This document shows positions 9,733 through 18,886 of a stretch of 64,000 nt of DNA, in pieces. Position 1 is the first letter of the stretch, and each line of letters starts with the position of its first letter. Under the pieces are notes generated by a model. That model worked only from the letters and a program-made list of their open reading frames with translations. It was not told where the DNA came from and ran no database searches. This DNA is from Pseudidiomarina gelatinasegens (GTDB taxonomy: Bacteria; Pseudomonadota; Gammaproteobacteria; Enterobacterales; Alteromonadaceae), in NCBI RefSeq assembly GCF_004025325.1, contig NZ_RSFE01000004.1, positions 186,001 through 250,000 on the forward strand. The letters run 5' to 3'. The position numbers were made by a program, and so were the translations under genes.

Positions 9733-12180
9733 TTAATTCGCCGCACTCACGAGTTGCTGCACCGACTGCCTAATGGTCTGCAACACGGCTGGTTCCAGCA
9801 ACAAGTCAACCGCGTCGCTAAGTTCACCAACGCGATGGTCGGCCACCATTTCACCTGAGTCTGACACGGTAAAGTAGCCTTCCGATTTTAGCGTACCAAT
9901 GAGTGTGCTAAGTACTTTCTTGTCAAAAAATTCCGGCGCATTCACGCCGTGAACCGCACTGAGACGTTCCGCGAGCTGTACCGAATTCTGCTCAAGCTCA
10001 CTGCGAGAAATCGGTTGTGCTTGTTGCAGTAACTCCAAAACAATTGCGTAACGCTGTGCCGTTTCACCCGCGCTTCGGGCTAATAAAACAAGCTGTGAGT
10101 AGGCTTGTGAGTCGCGTTTGGCAACCATAAATTCGCCAGTTTCAGGCTCACTGAGCAAGCCGCATTGCACATATTGTTCCAGCAATGCACTTACCCACAG
10201 TTTCATATCCGCCTGAGAATGACTGATAAATAATTCACTGCGCAATAACGGATGCAACTGGGCTAACAACTGGCTCGCCTGTTCCCCGCTAAAGCGTTTA
10301 TGCCCCAATGCAAAGGCCGCCAAAAGTGCTGGCACAATAACCATGTGCATAATATTGTTACGGTAGTAGGTCATAGCGATAGCGTTAGTACCATCAAGGC
10401 GAATCAGCTCGCCAATACCGTCTGATTCAACAATGAATTTGTCGTGTTTTTTAGCCAGCTGCCACAGTGCCTCGCCGTCTTCCTCTGGCACATACGCGTC
10501 TTTGCTATATGGCACTTCGCCTAAAATCTGCGTGTAGAGGTTTAACTGACTCACCAGCTCTTCGCGCGTTAACGCGTGCTGCTCCGAACTCAAAATAGCT
10601 AATGCCGTGAGGTTTACACTGTTTAGTGCCGCTGAGTTATTGATCCGACACATAATTTCATCAGCCAATAAATTAACGGTTGGCGTTAACCATTTTGGCC
10701 GCTCCGGCTCTTCTGCTCCGGTGGTGATCGCTTCACGCCAATTCGGCTGCAGTTTTTCAAGTGCTTCGCCTAGGTTAATCGGCTCGCCAAAGCTCACATA
10801 GCCTTGGCCAAAGTTGCGTAAGTGACGCAAGCTTCCTATCACCTTCCACACCGATTCTTTTTCTTTTGATTTGCCTTTGAGTTCTTTTAAGTAAGTACCC
10901 ACTTCCATGACATGTTCGTAGCCAAGGTAAACCGGTACCAACGACATTGGGCGTTGCTGACCGCGCAACATTCCCTGAACGGTCATCGCAATCATACCGG
11001 TTTTGGGTGCCAACAAACGACCCGTTCGGCTACGCCCACCTTCAGTAAAGTATTCAACCGGGTAACCTTTTTGGAATAGCCGGTTAAGGTATTCGCGAAA
11101 CACCGTGGAGTACAGTTTGTTGCCGCGAAAGCTGCGACGAATGAAGAATGCGCCACCGCGTCGGAATAGGGGGCCGGCCGGGAAAAAGTCCAGATTCACA
11201 CCGGCTGCAATATGCGGTGGAACGAGGCCTTCTTTATAGATTACATAGCTTAATAGTAAGTAGTCCATGTGCGAACGGTGGCAAGGTACGTAAACAATCT
11301 CATGGCCTGCTTCAGCCAATTCGCGGATACGCTCACCGCCTTCAACATGAATACCGTTATAAATACGACTCCAGCACCATGACATAAAGCGGTCGAGCAA
11401 ACGAACCAGGGTATCGCTGTAACTCGCCGCAATCTCGTGCAGATACTTTTCCGCGACTTTGCGTGCCTGCTGCTCGGTTATTTTCTTGCTACGCGCTTCG
11501 TCGGCAATGGCTTGTTGTAACGCTGGCGTGTCGAGCAGATCTTGAATAACCACTGCACGCTCGGTCATTTTAGGGCCAGCAATTGCATGCCTTAGCCGTA
11601 CGAAGTGTACCCGCGCAACGCGCGCTAGCTTGTGCGCCAGGTCTTGCGTGGAGCCACGCTGCTCGGCCATTTCGCGCAATTGCACCGGTAAACTGGCGCG
11701 CAACAAAATATGCCGACCTGAAAACATAACCAGCCAAAATTTTCGCCAATGGCCTGGGTTATCAATATCAGACACCATGGTATGCCCTTGGCGAGGCTCT
11801 TGTCCGGGCTTACGCCCCCAAAATAAGCCAATGGGCACAACCTTAATGTTTAACTGGCTGTCTTTTTGATGCGCTGCAATCAGCTTCTCAAAGTCTGCGA
11901 TAGCCTGTTGGGCTGAGCCATGGTCAGTTTGATCAAGAAACATGACGCGCGCCAGCTGCTGACCATTAATAAAGAGTTCATCCGCGGGGTCTGGCAATCC
12001 AGCTTGTTTCAGCGCCCGCTGCGCCACCAACATATCGGTGGTTGAGGTAGAACGCATCACATACACAACATTGTTGTCACCGACCACTTGCTGGGCAGTG
12101 TCATCCAAAATAATTTCGAAACGCGTTAACCAACGTACAGGCCAGTACATAATCGCGCGCCAAAAGCCTCTTAGACTCAT
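9733..12180 (-). CDS. plsB: Glycerol-3-phosphate O-acyltransferase
   Basis: Acylates sn-glycerol 3-phosphate at position 1 to start phospholipid synthesis; inner-membrane associated. At 815 aa it matches the long PlsB family. Acyltransferase blocks are visible in order: HRSHMDYLLLSY (catalytic HxxxxD), GPLFRRGGAFFIRRSF, and EGGRSRTGRL. It sits convergent to ubiA and divergent from lexA, as in E. coli, except that dgkA is not found between plsB and lexA. Confidence 0.98.
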   Translation of the reverse strand: MSLRGFWRAIMYWPVRWLTRFEIILDDTAQQVVGDNNVVYVMRSTSTTDMLVAQRALKQAGLPDPADELFINGQQLARVMFLDQTDHGSAQQAIADFEKLIAAHQKDSQLNIKVVPIGLFWGRKPGQEPRQGHTMVSDIDNPGHWRKFWLVMFSGRHILLRASLPVQLREMAEQRGSTQDLAHKLARVARVHFVRLRHAIAGPKMTERAVVIQDLLDTPALQQAIADEARSKKITEQQARKVAEKYLHEIAASYSDTLVRLLDRFMSWCWSRIYNGIHVEGGERIRELAEAGHEIVYVPCHRSHMDYLLLSYVIYKEGLVPPHIAAGVNLDFFPAGPLFRRGGAFFIRRSFRGNKLYSTVFREYLNRLFQKGYPVEYFTEGGRSRTGRLLAPKTGMIAMTVQGMLRGQQRPMSLVPVYLGYEHVMEVGTYLKELKGKSKEKESVWKVIGSLRHLRNFGQGYVSFGEPINLGEALEKLQPNWREAITTGAEEPERPKWLTPTVNLLADEIMCRINNSAALNSVNLTALAILSSEQHALTREELVSQLNLYTQILGEVPYSKDAYVPEEDGEALWQLAKKHDKFIVESDGIGELIRLDGTNAIAMTYYRNNIMHMVIVPALLAAFALGHKRFSGEQASQLLAQLHPLLRSELFISHSQADMKLWVSALLEQYVQCGLLSEPETGEFMVAKRDSQAYSQLVLLARSAGETAQRYAIVLELLQQAQPISRSELEQNSVQLAERLSAVHGVNAPEFFDKKVLSTLIGTLKSEGYFTVSDSGEMVADHRVGELSDAVDLLLEPAVLQTIRQSVQQLVSAAN

Positions 12181-12264
12181 CGAATATCCCCACTAATTAC
12201 AGACGTATAAAGCATACCACTAATGATAAAAATTGTCTGACTGAAAAATTTTTGAACAAAAAAG

Positions 12265-12292
12265 TTGCGAAACCAAAACGCCTGTATATACT
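12265..12292 (+). promoter_or_regulatory. Sigma-70 promoter of lexA
   Basis: TTGCGA at 12265-12270 and TATACT at 12287-12292 are 16 nt apart, a good sigma-70 match. The -10 element lies inside the first SOS box, so bound LexA would block RNA polymerase directly. Expected transcript start is near 12299. Confidence 0.65.
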
Positions 12293-12297
12293 CACAG
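12282..12297 (+). promoter_or_regulatory. LexA-binding SOS box 1
   Basis: CTGTATATACTCACAG matches the gammaproteobacterial consensus CTGT-N8-ACAG exactly at the conserved ends and has a mostly AT spacer. It overlaps the lexA -10 element, consistent with autorepression. Confidence 0.9.
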
Positions 12298-12302
12298 TAT
12301 CA

Positions 12303-12318
12303 CTGTATAGATAAACAG
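12303..12318 (+). promoter_or_regulatory. LexA-binding SOS box 2
   Basis: CTGTATAGATAAACAG is a second full CTGT-N8-ACAG site, starting 21 nt after box 1. That places the two sites two helical turns apart on the same face. It ends 8 nt before the lexA ATG. The tandem arrangement is the same as in front of E. coli lexA. Confidence 0.9.
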
Positions 12319-12326
12319 GTATTCAG

Positions 12327-12947
12327 ATGCGTCCATTAACACCGAGACAGCAAGAAATTTTGACCCTTATTAAAGACAATATCGATGCGACCGGCATGCC
12401 GCCTACCCGTGCTGAAATTGCCCAGCGCTTAGGATTTAAGTCGGCAAATTCTGCCGAAGAGCATCTCAAGGCGCTCGCTAAAAAGGGTGTGATTGAAATG
12501 ATGCCTGGCATGTCGCGCGGTCTCCGCTTAATCGGTGTAGACGTCGAAGAGCTGCCAGAAGGCCTCCCATTAATCGGGCGCGTTGCCGCTGGTGAGCCTA
12601 TTTTGGCGCAGGAACATATCGAAAGTCACTACCAAGTTGATCAGAATTTATTCAAGCCACATGCCGATTTTTTACTTCGCGTAAACGGCATGAGCATGAA
12701 AGACATCGGGATTCTTGACGGCGACCTGCTCGCTGTACATAAAACACAAGAAGCACGTAATGGCCAAATCATTGTGGCACGCGTTGAAGATGACGTCACA
12801 GTCAAACGTTTTGAGCGACGCGGAAACATCATTTTATTGCATCCGGAAAACGAAGAGTTTTCCCCCATTCAAGTCGACCTTACCCACCAGTACTTCACCA
12901 TCGAAGGTTTGGCTGTTGGCGTCATTCGAAATGGAGCATGGTTATGA
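12327..12947 (+). CDS. lexA: LexA repressor
   Basis: SOS regulator: represses DNA-damage genes and cuts itself when RecA filaments form. The N-terminal winged helix-turn-helix covers residues 1-70, with [13 protein letters not shown] as recognition region. The self-cleavage site is Ala88-Gly89 in RVAAGEP. The catalytic dyad is Ser123 (NGMSMKD) and Lys160 (VTVKRF). All three sit four residues later than in E. coli LexA. Length is 206 aa. Two SOS boxes overlap its promoter and leader. Its stop overlaps the ATG of the sulA-like gene, so both are induced together. Confidence 0.99.
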   Translation: MRPLTPRQQEILTLIKDNIDATGMPPTRAEIAQRLGFKSANSAEEHLKALAKKGVIEMMPGMSRGLRLIGVDVEELPEGLPLIGRVAAGEPILAQEHIESHYQVDQNLFKPHADFLLRVNGMSMKDIGILDGDLLAVHKTQEARNGQIIVARVEDDVTVKRFERRGNIILLHPENEEFSPIQVDLTHQYFTIEGLAVGVIRNGAWL

Positions 12948-13357
12948 GAAACGAATTCACAAAACAATTTAACGACCTTGGTTTTGACGTATGGTCAGCC
13001 GTTCCAGCGCTGGAAACAACCACGAATAATTTAGACGATATATTGCCGCGGTTGCATGCTCTGTCATTACGTACAAATCAGTGGATTACCGTCATTGGCG
13101 CGCGTCGTGATCTTATTGAGCAGCTGGTCAGCGCGGGTATTAGCCGCTCACGCATTCGTTGGGTTCATGGTCGCAGTCAAGATGAACGTGAATGGGCAAC
13201 TGAGCAAGCTCTGTTAGCCGGAACCAGTAGCCTTGTATTAAGTTGGCTCGGTGAATTATCACCGCGTATGCAACAACGTTTAAAAATGGCTAGCAAGGTT
13301 AGCCAAACGCACAGTTTCGTGTTTAATGATTTACCTTCACTCACCCCACTCCACTAA
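12944..13357 (+). CDS. sulA: SulA-like cell division inhibitor
   Basis: Likely SOS-induced inhibitor of FtsZ. The 137-aa product is shorter than E. coli SulA (169 aa). It has the SulA/RecA-like middle region: [19 protein letters not shown], then SRIRWVHG, then [21 protein letters not shown]. The ATG at 12944 gives a 4-nt ATGA overlap with lexA; an ATG at 12938 is the alternative. The lexA-sulA order resembles Pseudomonas rather than E. coli. Assignment rests on weak family resemblance plus SOS context, so function is probable rather than certain. Confidence 0.75.
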   Translation: MRNEFTKQFNDLGFDVWSAVPALETTTNNLDDILPRLHALSLRTNQWITVIGARRDLIEQLVSAGISRSRIRWVHGRSQDEREWATEQALLAGTSSLVLSWLGELSPRMQQRLKMASKVSQTHSFVFNDLPSLTPLH

Positions 13358-13382
13358 ACCTGCTTGTGAAGGTTGTCAGTTA

Positions 13383-13407
13383 GGGCTGCAGTTGCAGCCC
13401 TTTTTTT
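13383..13407 (+). terminator. Rho-independent terminator after lexA-sulA
   Basis: Inverted repeat GGGCTGC/GCAGCCC (7 bp, loop AGTT) is followed directly by seven T. It lies 25 nt after the sulA-like stop and closes the SOS operon before the oxidase genes. Confidence 0.9.
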
Positions 13408-13654
13408 ATACTTAGATGTAAAAATTCTTCGAATAGGCGGTTTCTTTTTCACCAGAAAATGGTATTTTGAATGCGCATTAACTGCTAACACAATAAACAA
13501 AAATAATATTTGATACATAACAACAAAGGGTTAGTGGGAAAAAGATTTTCATTTGAAAAGCTGTTCCTTTTTCTACTCACCTCGTTGTTCTTCAGGCTCG
13601 CACTTCGGTGTATTCGCGGCCAACCCGCGTCGGAAGAATGAGAGGAGATTTCGC

Positions 13655-14776
13655 GTGAGCATTAGACTCATCACTGCGCTAATAGCAAGTATTCCTTTTG
13701 CTGCTAGTGCGCAATCGCAGTTGAACCTGACTCAAGGTGTTACCGAGATCAGTCAACGCGTTTACGACCTTCACATGACGATTTTTTATATCTGCTGTGT
13801 GATAGGTATTATCGTTTTCGGTGTCATGTTTGTTTCCATGATTGTCCACCGCAAGTCCAAGGGTCATAAGCCTGCGACGTTTCATGAAAACGTGAAGGTT
13901 GAAATACTTTGGACCGTTATCCCGTTCCTGATTCTGGTTGGTATGGCGATTCCAGCAACTAAGACGCTATTTGCCATGGAGGACGCGTCCGAAGCTGAAG
14001 TCACTGTTCTGGTTACCGGGTCACAATGGAAATGGCACTACAAGTACTTCGAGCACGACGTTGAGTTCTTTAGTCTACTGGCCACACGCCAAGACCAAAT
14101 TAACAACCGTCTCGACAAAGGTGAAAACTACCTGCTTGAAGTTGACCGCCCATTGGTTATTCCAACAGATACTAAAGTTCGGTTCTTGGTCACGTCAGAT
14201 GATGTTATCCACTCGTGGTGGGTTCCTGATTTCGCCGTGAAGAAAGACGCGAACCCAGGCTTTATTAACGAAGCTTGGACCAAAGTTGATGAGCCAGGAA
14301 TTTATCGCGGCCAATGTGCTGAGCTTTGCGGTAAAGACCACGGCTTTATGCCGGTCGTTGTTATCGCGAAAGAACCTGCTGAATATCAAGCATGGATAAG
14401 CGAACAAGAAGCCATTGCCAAACAAGCTGCTGAAGAAGAGCAACGCTTGCTGTCTATGTCGATGAGCAAAGACGAGCTCATGGAGCTAGGCGAGCGCGTA
14501 TATCTTGGTAGCTGTGCTGCATGTCACCAACCTAGCGGTGAAGGTATTCCTGGCGTATTCCCAAGCTTGAAAGGCACCGAAATGGTCTTAAATGACCAAG
14601 CGGGCCACATCAATATCGTTGTCAATGGTAAAGCAGGTACAGCCATGCAAGCATTTAGCAATCAGCTAAGTCTGCGTGAACTGGCGGCTGTTATTACCTA
14701 TGAGCGAAACGCTTGGGGCAATGACACTGGCGACCTGATTCAGGCCGCTGATGTAAACGAATTTTTGAATCAGTAA
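13655..14776 (+). CDS. coxB: Cytochrome c oxidase subunit II fused to cytochrome c (caa3 type)
   Basis: Takes electrons from cytochrome c through CuA to subunit I. The GTG at 13655 is chosen because AGAGGAGA precedes it and a signal peptide (LITALIASIPFAASA) follows at once. Two membrane helices come next, then the CuA cupredoxin domain. CuA ligands are visible: the His in IHSWWVPDF and the Cys/Glu/His/Met set in GQCAELCGKDHGFMP, near residues 185-235. The C-terminal 90 residues are a cytochrome c domain with heme site CAACH near residue 288. Length is 373 aa. First gene of the oxidase operon, 12 nt before ctaD. Confidence 0.96.
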   Translation: MSIRLITALIASIPFAASAQSQLNLTQGVTEISQRVYDLHMTIFYICCVIGIIVFGVMFVSMIVHRKSKGHKPATFHENVKVEILWTVIPFLILVGMAIPATKTLFAMEDASEAEVTVLVTGSQWKWHYKYFEHDVEFFSLLATRQDQINNRLDKGENYLLEVDRPLVIPTDTKVRFLVTSDDVIHSWWVPDFAVKKDANPGFINEAWTKVDEPGIYRGQCAELCGKDHGFMPVVVIAKEPAEYQAWISEQEAIAKQAAEEEQRLLSMSMSKDELMELGERVYLGSCAACHQPSGEGIPGVFPSLKGTEMVLNDQAGHINIVVNGKAGTAMQAFSNQLSLRELAAVITYERNAWGNDTGDLIQAADVNEFLNQ

Positions 14777-14788
14777 GGGAGACCCGAT

Positions 14789-16375
14789 ATGAGCACAGTT
14801 GCTGGCGAGATGGATCATAACGATCATCACCACCACGCGCCATCGGGTATTACCCGTTGGTTCTTCACGACAAACCACAAGGACATCGGTTCGATGTACC
14901 TTTGGTTTAGTTTTATTATGTTCTTGGTTGGCGGTTCAATGGCAATGGTTATTCGTGCCGAACTATTCCAACCTGGTTTGCAATTGGTTGAGCCGCATTT
15001 CTTCAACCAAATGACCACCGTTCATGGCCTCATTATGGTATTCGGTGCAGTTATGCCAGCCTTCACCGGCTTGGCGAACTGGATGGTACCTATGATGATT
15101 GGTGCGCCAGATATGGCGCTGCCGCGGATGAATAACTGGAGCTTCTGGATTCTGCCATTTGCGTTTGCAATCCTGCTGGCTTCATTGTTCATGGAAGGTG
15201 GCGGCCCAGCGTTTGGCTGGACCTTCTATGCACCACTTTCAACCACCTACAGCAGTGATTCCACGGCACTGTTCGTGTTCTCGGTTCACATCATGGGTAT
15301 TTCGTCGATTATGGGCGCAATTAACGTGATCGTGACTATTATGAACATGCGTGCACCTGGCATGACTTACATGAAGATGCCGCTGTTTGTGTGGACATGG
15401 TTTATCACAGCCTTCCTGTTAATCGCTGTAATGCCTGTATTGGCCGGCGCCGTAACCATGGTGCTCACGGATAAATACTTCGGCACCAGCTTCTTTGACG
15501 CGGCCGGTGGTGGTGACCCCGTATTGTTCCAGCATATTTTCTGGTTCTTCGGGCACCCCGAAGTGTACATCATGATTTTACCGTCCTTCGGTATCATCTC
15601 AGCGATTATTCCAGCGTTTTCCCGTAAACGACTGTTTGGTTATTCGTCGATGGTTTACGCCACGGCGGCCATTGCTGGTTTGAGCTTTATCGTTTGGGCG
15701 CACCACATGTTTACCACCGGTATGCCTGTGGCGGCAGAAATATTCTTTATGTACGCCACCATGCTGATTTCGGTGCCCACCGGGGTGAAAGTATTTAACT
15801 GGGTAGCCACTATGTGGCGCGGTTCAATTAGTTTTGAAACACCCATGTTGTTTGCCTTGGCGTTCGTGATTTTGTTCACAATCGGCGGTTTCTCTGGATT
15901 AATGCTTGCGATTACCCCAGTTGACTTCCAGTATCACGACACCTACTTCGTGGTCGCGCACTTCCATTATGTGCTTGTTACGGGTGCCATTTTCTCGATT
16001 ATGGCAGCTGCGTACTACTGGCTACCGAAATGGACTGGCCACATGTACAACGAAACCTTAGCGAAATGGCACTTCTGGACCTCGCTGATCTCGGTCAACG
16101 TGTTGTTCTTCCCAATGCACTTTGCAGGCTTAGCCGGTATGCCACGCCGTATTCCGGACTACTCGCTACAGTTCGCTGACATTAACCAAATTGTTAGTAT
16201 CGGTGGCTTCGCGTTCGGCTTATCACAGCTTATCTTCTTAGCGGTTGTGATTAAGTGTGTACGCGGTGGCGAAAAAGCATCTGCGAAACCATGGGAAGGT
16301 GCAGAAGGTTTAGAGTGGACAGTACCGTCACCGGCACCGTACCACACCTTCGAAACACCGCCTGAGGTGAAATAA
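14789..16375 (+). CDS. ctaD: Cytochrome c oxidase subunit I
   Basis: Catalytic subunit with low-spin heme a and the heme a3-CuB centre; reduces O2 and pumps protons in the inner membrane. At 528 aa it has 12 hydrophobic segments. The ligand motifs are intact: TVHGLIMVF (heme a His), [14 protein letters not shown] (CuB His with cross-linked Tyr), HHMFTTGM, and [14 protein letters not shown]. The N-terminus carries a His/Asp-rich patch, [13 protein letters not shown], before the first helix. It is preceded by GGGAGA. Confidence 0.98.
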   Translation: MSTVAGEMDHNDHHHHAPSGITRWFFTTNHKDIGSMYLWFSFIMFLVGGSMAMVIRAELFQPGLQLVEPHFFNQMTTVHGLIMVFGAVMPAFTGLANWMVPMMIGAPDMALPRMNNWSFWILPFAFAILLASLFMEGGGPAFGWTFYAPLSTTYSSDSTALFVFSVHIMGISSIMGAINVIVTIMNMRAPGMTYMKMPLFVWTWFITAFLLIAVMPVLAGAVTMVLTDKYFGTSFFDAAGGGDPVLFQHIFWFFGHPEVYIMILPSFGIISAIIPAFSRKRLFGYSSMVYATAAIAGLSFIVWAHHMFTTGMPVAAEIFFMYATMLISVPTGVKVFNWVATMWRGSISFETPMLFALAFVILFTIGGFSGLMLAITPVDFQYHDTYFVVAHFHYVLVTGAIFSIMAAAYYWLPKWTGHMYNETLAKWHFWTSLISVNVLFFPMHFAGLAGMPRRIPDYSLQFADINQIVSIGGFAFGLSQLIFLAVVIKCVRGGEKASAKPWEGAEGLEWTVPSPAPYHTFETPPEVK

Positions 16376-16377
16376 AA

Positions 16378-16971
16378 ATGACTGATAATAATCCGACTCC
16401 TAACCCGCGCCCAGATAACGCGCGGGTCATTCGTCGCCTACTGTTTGTTGTTGTAGGCATGTTTGGTTTCGGGTTCGCATTGGTGCCATTGTACGAAGTG
16501 TTTTGCGACATTACCGGGTTTAACGGCCGCACAAAAAACGAACAAGCGGCTGTTAACACACGCCAAGTCGATACTTCGCGCACCATCAATGTACAGTTTA
16601 TTACCCGGGTCAATACAGGAATGCCGTGGGGGTTCAAGCCGGAAGTTACATCCGTGCGTGTGCACCCCGGTGAAACAAAAGTAGTTAACTTTTTGGCAAA
16701 CAATCCAACTGGTCAAAACATGGTGGCGCAAACTGTGCCTTCAGTCGCGCCAGGTGAAGCCGGTTTGTATTTGAATAAAACCGAATGTTTTTGCTTTAAC
16801 CAGCAGCCGTTGGCGGCTGGTGCTAAAACAAAAATGCCAATGCAGTTCTACCTAGATCCGGATATTCCTAAACATATACATACGTTGACTTTGTCATACA
16901 CGATGTACGATATGACAGCCAATGCTCAACCTGATGTTCTCGCAACCTTTGAAGCAACATCAGCAGACTGA
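16378..16971 (+). CDS. ctaG: Cytochrome c oxidase assembly protein CtaG/Cox11
   Basis: Copper chaperone needed to build the CuB centre of subunit I. One N-terminal transmembrane helix (residues ~20-42) anchors a periplasmic Ig-like domain. The copper-binding motif is TECFCFNQQPL, with the CxC pair. Length of 197 aa is typical. It starts 2 nt after the ctaD stop and ends 11 nt before ctaE, so it is co-transcribed with its client subunit. Confidence 0.97.
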   Translation: MTDNNPTPNPRPDNARVIRRLLFVVVGMFGFGFALVPLYEVFCDITGFNGRTKNEQAAVNTRQVDTSRTINVQFITRVNTGMPWGFKPEVTSVRVHPGETKVVNFLANNPTGQNMVAQTVPSVAPGEAGLYLNKTECFCFNQQPLAAGAKTKMPMQFYLDPDIPKHIHTLTLSYTMYDMTANAQPDVLATFEATSAD

Positions 16972-16982
16972 GGATTAGTTTT

Positions 16983-17864
16983 ATGGCACAACAACACGAA
17001 AAATATTACGTACCTGCTTCAAGTCCGTGGCCGATAATTGGCGCTATCGCCTTAGGCTTAATCGCTTTTGGTGCAGGCCACACAGTTATCGACATGAAGA
17101 ATGAAGCCACTGACGGCTGGGGTGTCAATGTACTCCTAGGCGGCATTGCCGTGCTTCTGGTTATGTTGTTTGGTTGGTTCCGCGACCAGATTAACGAATC
17201 GATGGCCGGCATGTATAGCAATCAGTTGGGGCATTCGTACCGTCAGGGTATGAGCTGGTTCATCTTTTCAGAAATCATGTTCTTTGCGGCGTTCTTTGGC
17301 GCATTGTTCTACGCCCGTGTGATTGCGGTTGAATGGCTCGGTGGCGCCGGCAACAACGCGATGACCAACGAGGTGTTATGGCCAGCTTTTGAAGCCCATT
17401 GGCCACTCACGCAAACCCCAGGTGGCACAGAGTCTGGTGCAATGGGATGGATGGGTTTACCGCTATACAACACCATTATTCTGATTGTATCGAGCGTCAC
17501 GTGTCACTTTGCGCATGTAGGGCTAGAAAAGAACAACCGTAAGCAGCTGACTATTTGGCTGGCTATTACCATTATTCTAGGCTGTATCTTCTTATACCTT
17601 CAGGTTGCAGAATACATTCACGCTTATGAAGAACTGGGACTAACGCTCGACTCCGGTATTTACGGAAATACGTTCTATCTGCTTACCGGGTTTCACGGTA
17701 TGCACGTAACACTCGGTACCTTGATGTTAATCATCATGTTCCTGCGTGTTATCAAAGGTCACTTCACCCCAGAAAAGCATTTTGCCTTCCAAGCAACCAG
17801 CTGGTATTGGCACTTTGTTGATGTGGTTTGGGTGTGCTTGTTTATCTTTGTTTATATTCTATAA
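16983..17864 (+). CDS. ctaE: Cytochrome c oxidase subunit III
   Basis: Inner-membrane subunit that stabilises the catalytic core of the heme-copper oxidase. The 293-aa protein has seven hydrophobic segments. Family hallmarks are SEIMFFAAFFGALFYAR, LTGFHGMHVTLG and the C-terminal ATSWYWHFVDVVWVCLFIFVYI. It is the last gene of the structural block. The next gene on this strand, SURF1, comes after a minus-strand DUF2909 gene. Confidence 0.97.
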   Translation: MAQQHEKYYVPASSPWPIIGAIALGLIAFGAGHTVIDMKNEATDGWGVNVLLGGIAVLLVMLFGWFRDQINESMAGMYSNQLGHSYRQGMSWFIFSEIMFFAAFFGALFYARVIAVEWLGGAGNNAMTNEVLWPAFEAHWPLTQTPGGTESGAMGWMGLPLYNTIILIVSSVTCHFAHVGLEKNNRKQLTIWLAITIILGCIFLYLQVAEYIHAYEELGLTLDSGIYGNTFYLLTGFHGMHVTLGTLMLIIMFLRVIKGHFTPEKHFAFQATSWYWHFVDVVWVCLFIFVYIL

Positions 17865-17875
17865 CGCTGTCGCGG

Positions 17876-17913
17876 CCGTATTGACGTTCCTGATTACGAG
17901 AACATCAATACGG
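17876..17913. repeat. Long imperfect hairpin between ctaE and DUF2909
   Basis: CCGTATTGA at 17876-17884 pairs with TCAATACGG at 17905-17913. After one mismatch, GTTC at 17886-17889 pairs with GAAC at 17900-17903, around a 10-nt loop. It begins 12 nt after the ctaE stop and contains the stop codon of the minus-strand DUF2909 gene. No T-run follows on either strand, so it is not a standard terminator; it may be a mixed 3'-end or RNA-stability hairpin. Confidence 0.6.
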
Positions 17914-18120
17914 TCGTGGATTTGGTGTCAACACCCCAGATGCCAGTAGTAGTACGATCACCACAATGGCTATAGCGGAAAACAACACCCGCTGCCCCAA
18001 GAATTTGGTCATGGAAGGTTTGGTCGGGTCGTCGCGGAGCATGGCAAATAATGCTCGAAACAAGTTTACGACCATAAATAACATGAGTAGTACCAATATG
18101 ATTTTTGCAGTAATAACCAT
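17905..18120 (-). CDS. DUF2909 small membrane protein
   Basis: A 71-aa protein with two transmembrane segments (residues ~5-27 and ~47-66), joined by a short polar loop RDDPTKPSMTKFLGQR. It resembles the 'twin transmembrane protein' DUF2909 family often found beside cytochrome oxidase genes. The ATG at 18120 is preceded by TAGGA; a GTG lies one codon upstream. It is read opposite to the whole oxidase operon in which it sits. Role unknown; an assembly or accessory function for the oxidase is inferred from position only. Confidence 0.8.
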   Translation of the reverse strand: MVITAKIILVLLMLFMVVNLFRALFAMLRDDPTKPSMTKFLGQRVLFSAIAIVVIVLLLASGVLTPNPRPY

Positions 18121-18158
18121 CACAGATTCCTATCGAAAAGTTTCGTACGGAGCTCGAC

Positions 18159-18884
18159 ATGCGTAAAGGCAAACTCCTTGCTACGCTGCTCACTGTGCTG
18201 GCAATTGCAATTTTGGTCAAGCTTGGATTTTGGCAACTTGATCGTGCCAACGAAAAAGAACAACTATTTGCAGATTACGCTAACCGCTCTACCCCAACAC
18301 TTTCGTTAAACACGCATCGCGCACCTGCAACCGAGATACCTCGCTTTGCCGAAGTTTCAGTGCAAGGCGAACTGCTTGAAAGTTACCTATTGCTCGACAA
18401 TCAAATCATGGATGGCCAACCCGGCTATCATGTAATCGGCTTGCTTGAAGCGAATCTATCCGACGCCACTCAACATATTGTGATGATCAATATGGGCTGG
18501 GTACCCTGGGGCGAAACGCGGCAACAACTACCAGAACTTCAATTGCCCACGGGAAAAGTAACCATAAACGGTTACTTTTATGAGCCCAACATCACCAAAA
18601 TTTGGGGCATGGGCGATACCTTGGTGGAAAACGACCAATGGCCGGTGCGCGTGCAGCAACTTGATGCCGACGCAATTCGCACAGCAACACAACTTCCCAT
18701 TCAACCCTATGTGGTGCTACTCTCAGAATCTGCTGAACTGGGTTGGCCGCGCCAATGGCAACCGCAAGTTATGAAACCAACCAAGCACCGTGCTTACGCA
18801 TTCCAATGGTTTTCTCTCGCCATCGCATGCTTGTTAGTTTTCTGGTTTGCCAGCCGTTCCAAAAAAATAAAAACAGAGGAATGA
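18159..18884 (+). CDS. SURF1 family cytochrome oxidase assembly protein
   Basis: Helps insert heme a into subunit I. The protein (241 aa) has the standard SURF1 layout. There is an N-terminal helix (residues ~7-24), a large periplasmic domain and a C-terminal helix near 212-230. Hallmarks include LGFWQLDRANEK, GYHVIGLLE, NMGWVPWG and the PYVVLL stretch. Its stop lies next to the start of the SCO-like gene, within a few bases, implying coupled translation. Confidence 0.92.
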   Translation: MRKGKLLATLLTVLAIAILVKLGFWQLDRANEKEQLFADYANRSTPTLSLNTHRAPATEIPRFAEVSVQGELLESYLLLDNQIMDGQPGYHVIGLLEANLSDATQHIVMINMGWVPWGETRQQLPELQLPTGKVTINGYFYEPNITKIWGMGDTLVENDQWPVRVQQLDADAIRTATQLPIQPYVVLLSESAELGWPRQWQPQVMKPTKHRAYAFQWFSLAIACLLVFWFASRSKKIKTEE

Positions 18885-18886
18885 CC

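Noticed and set aside
13553-13654. Longer start (TTG 13553) for coxB
   Set aside because: It would bury the signal peptide behind 34 residues; GTG 13655 has AGAGGAGA at the right distance.
17894-18250. 118-codon minus-strand frame
   Set aside because: Overlaps the DUF2909 gene in another frame and runs into SURF1; its composition is not protein-like, whereas DUF2909 has two clean membrane helices.
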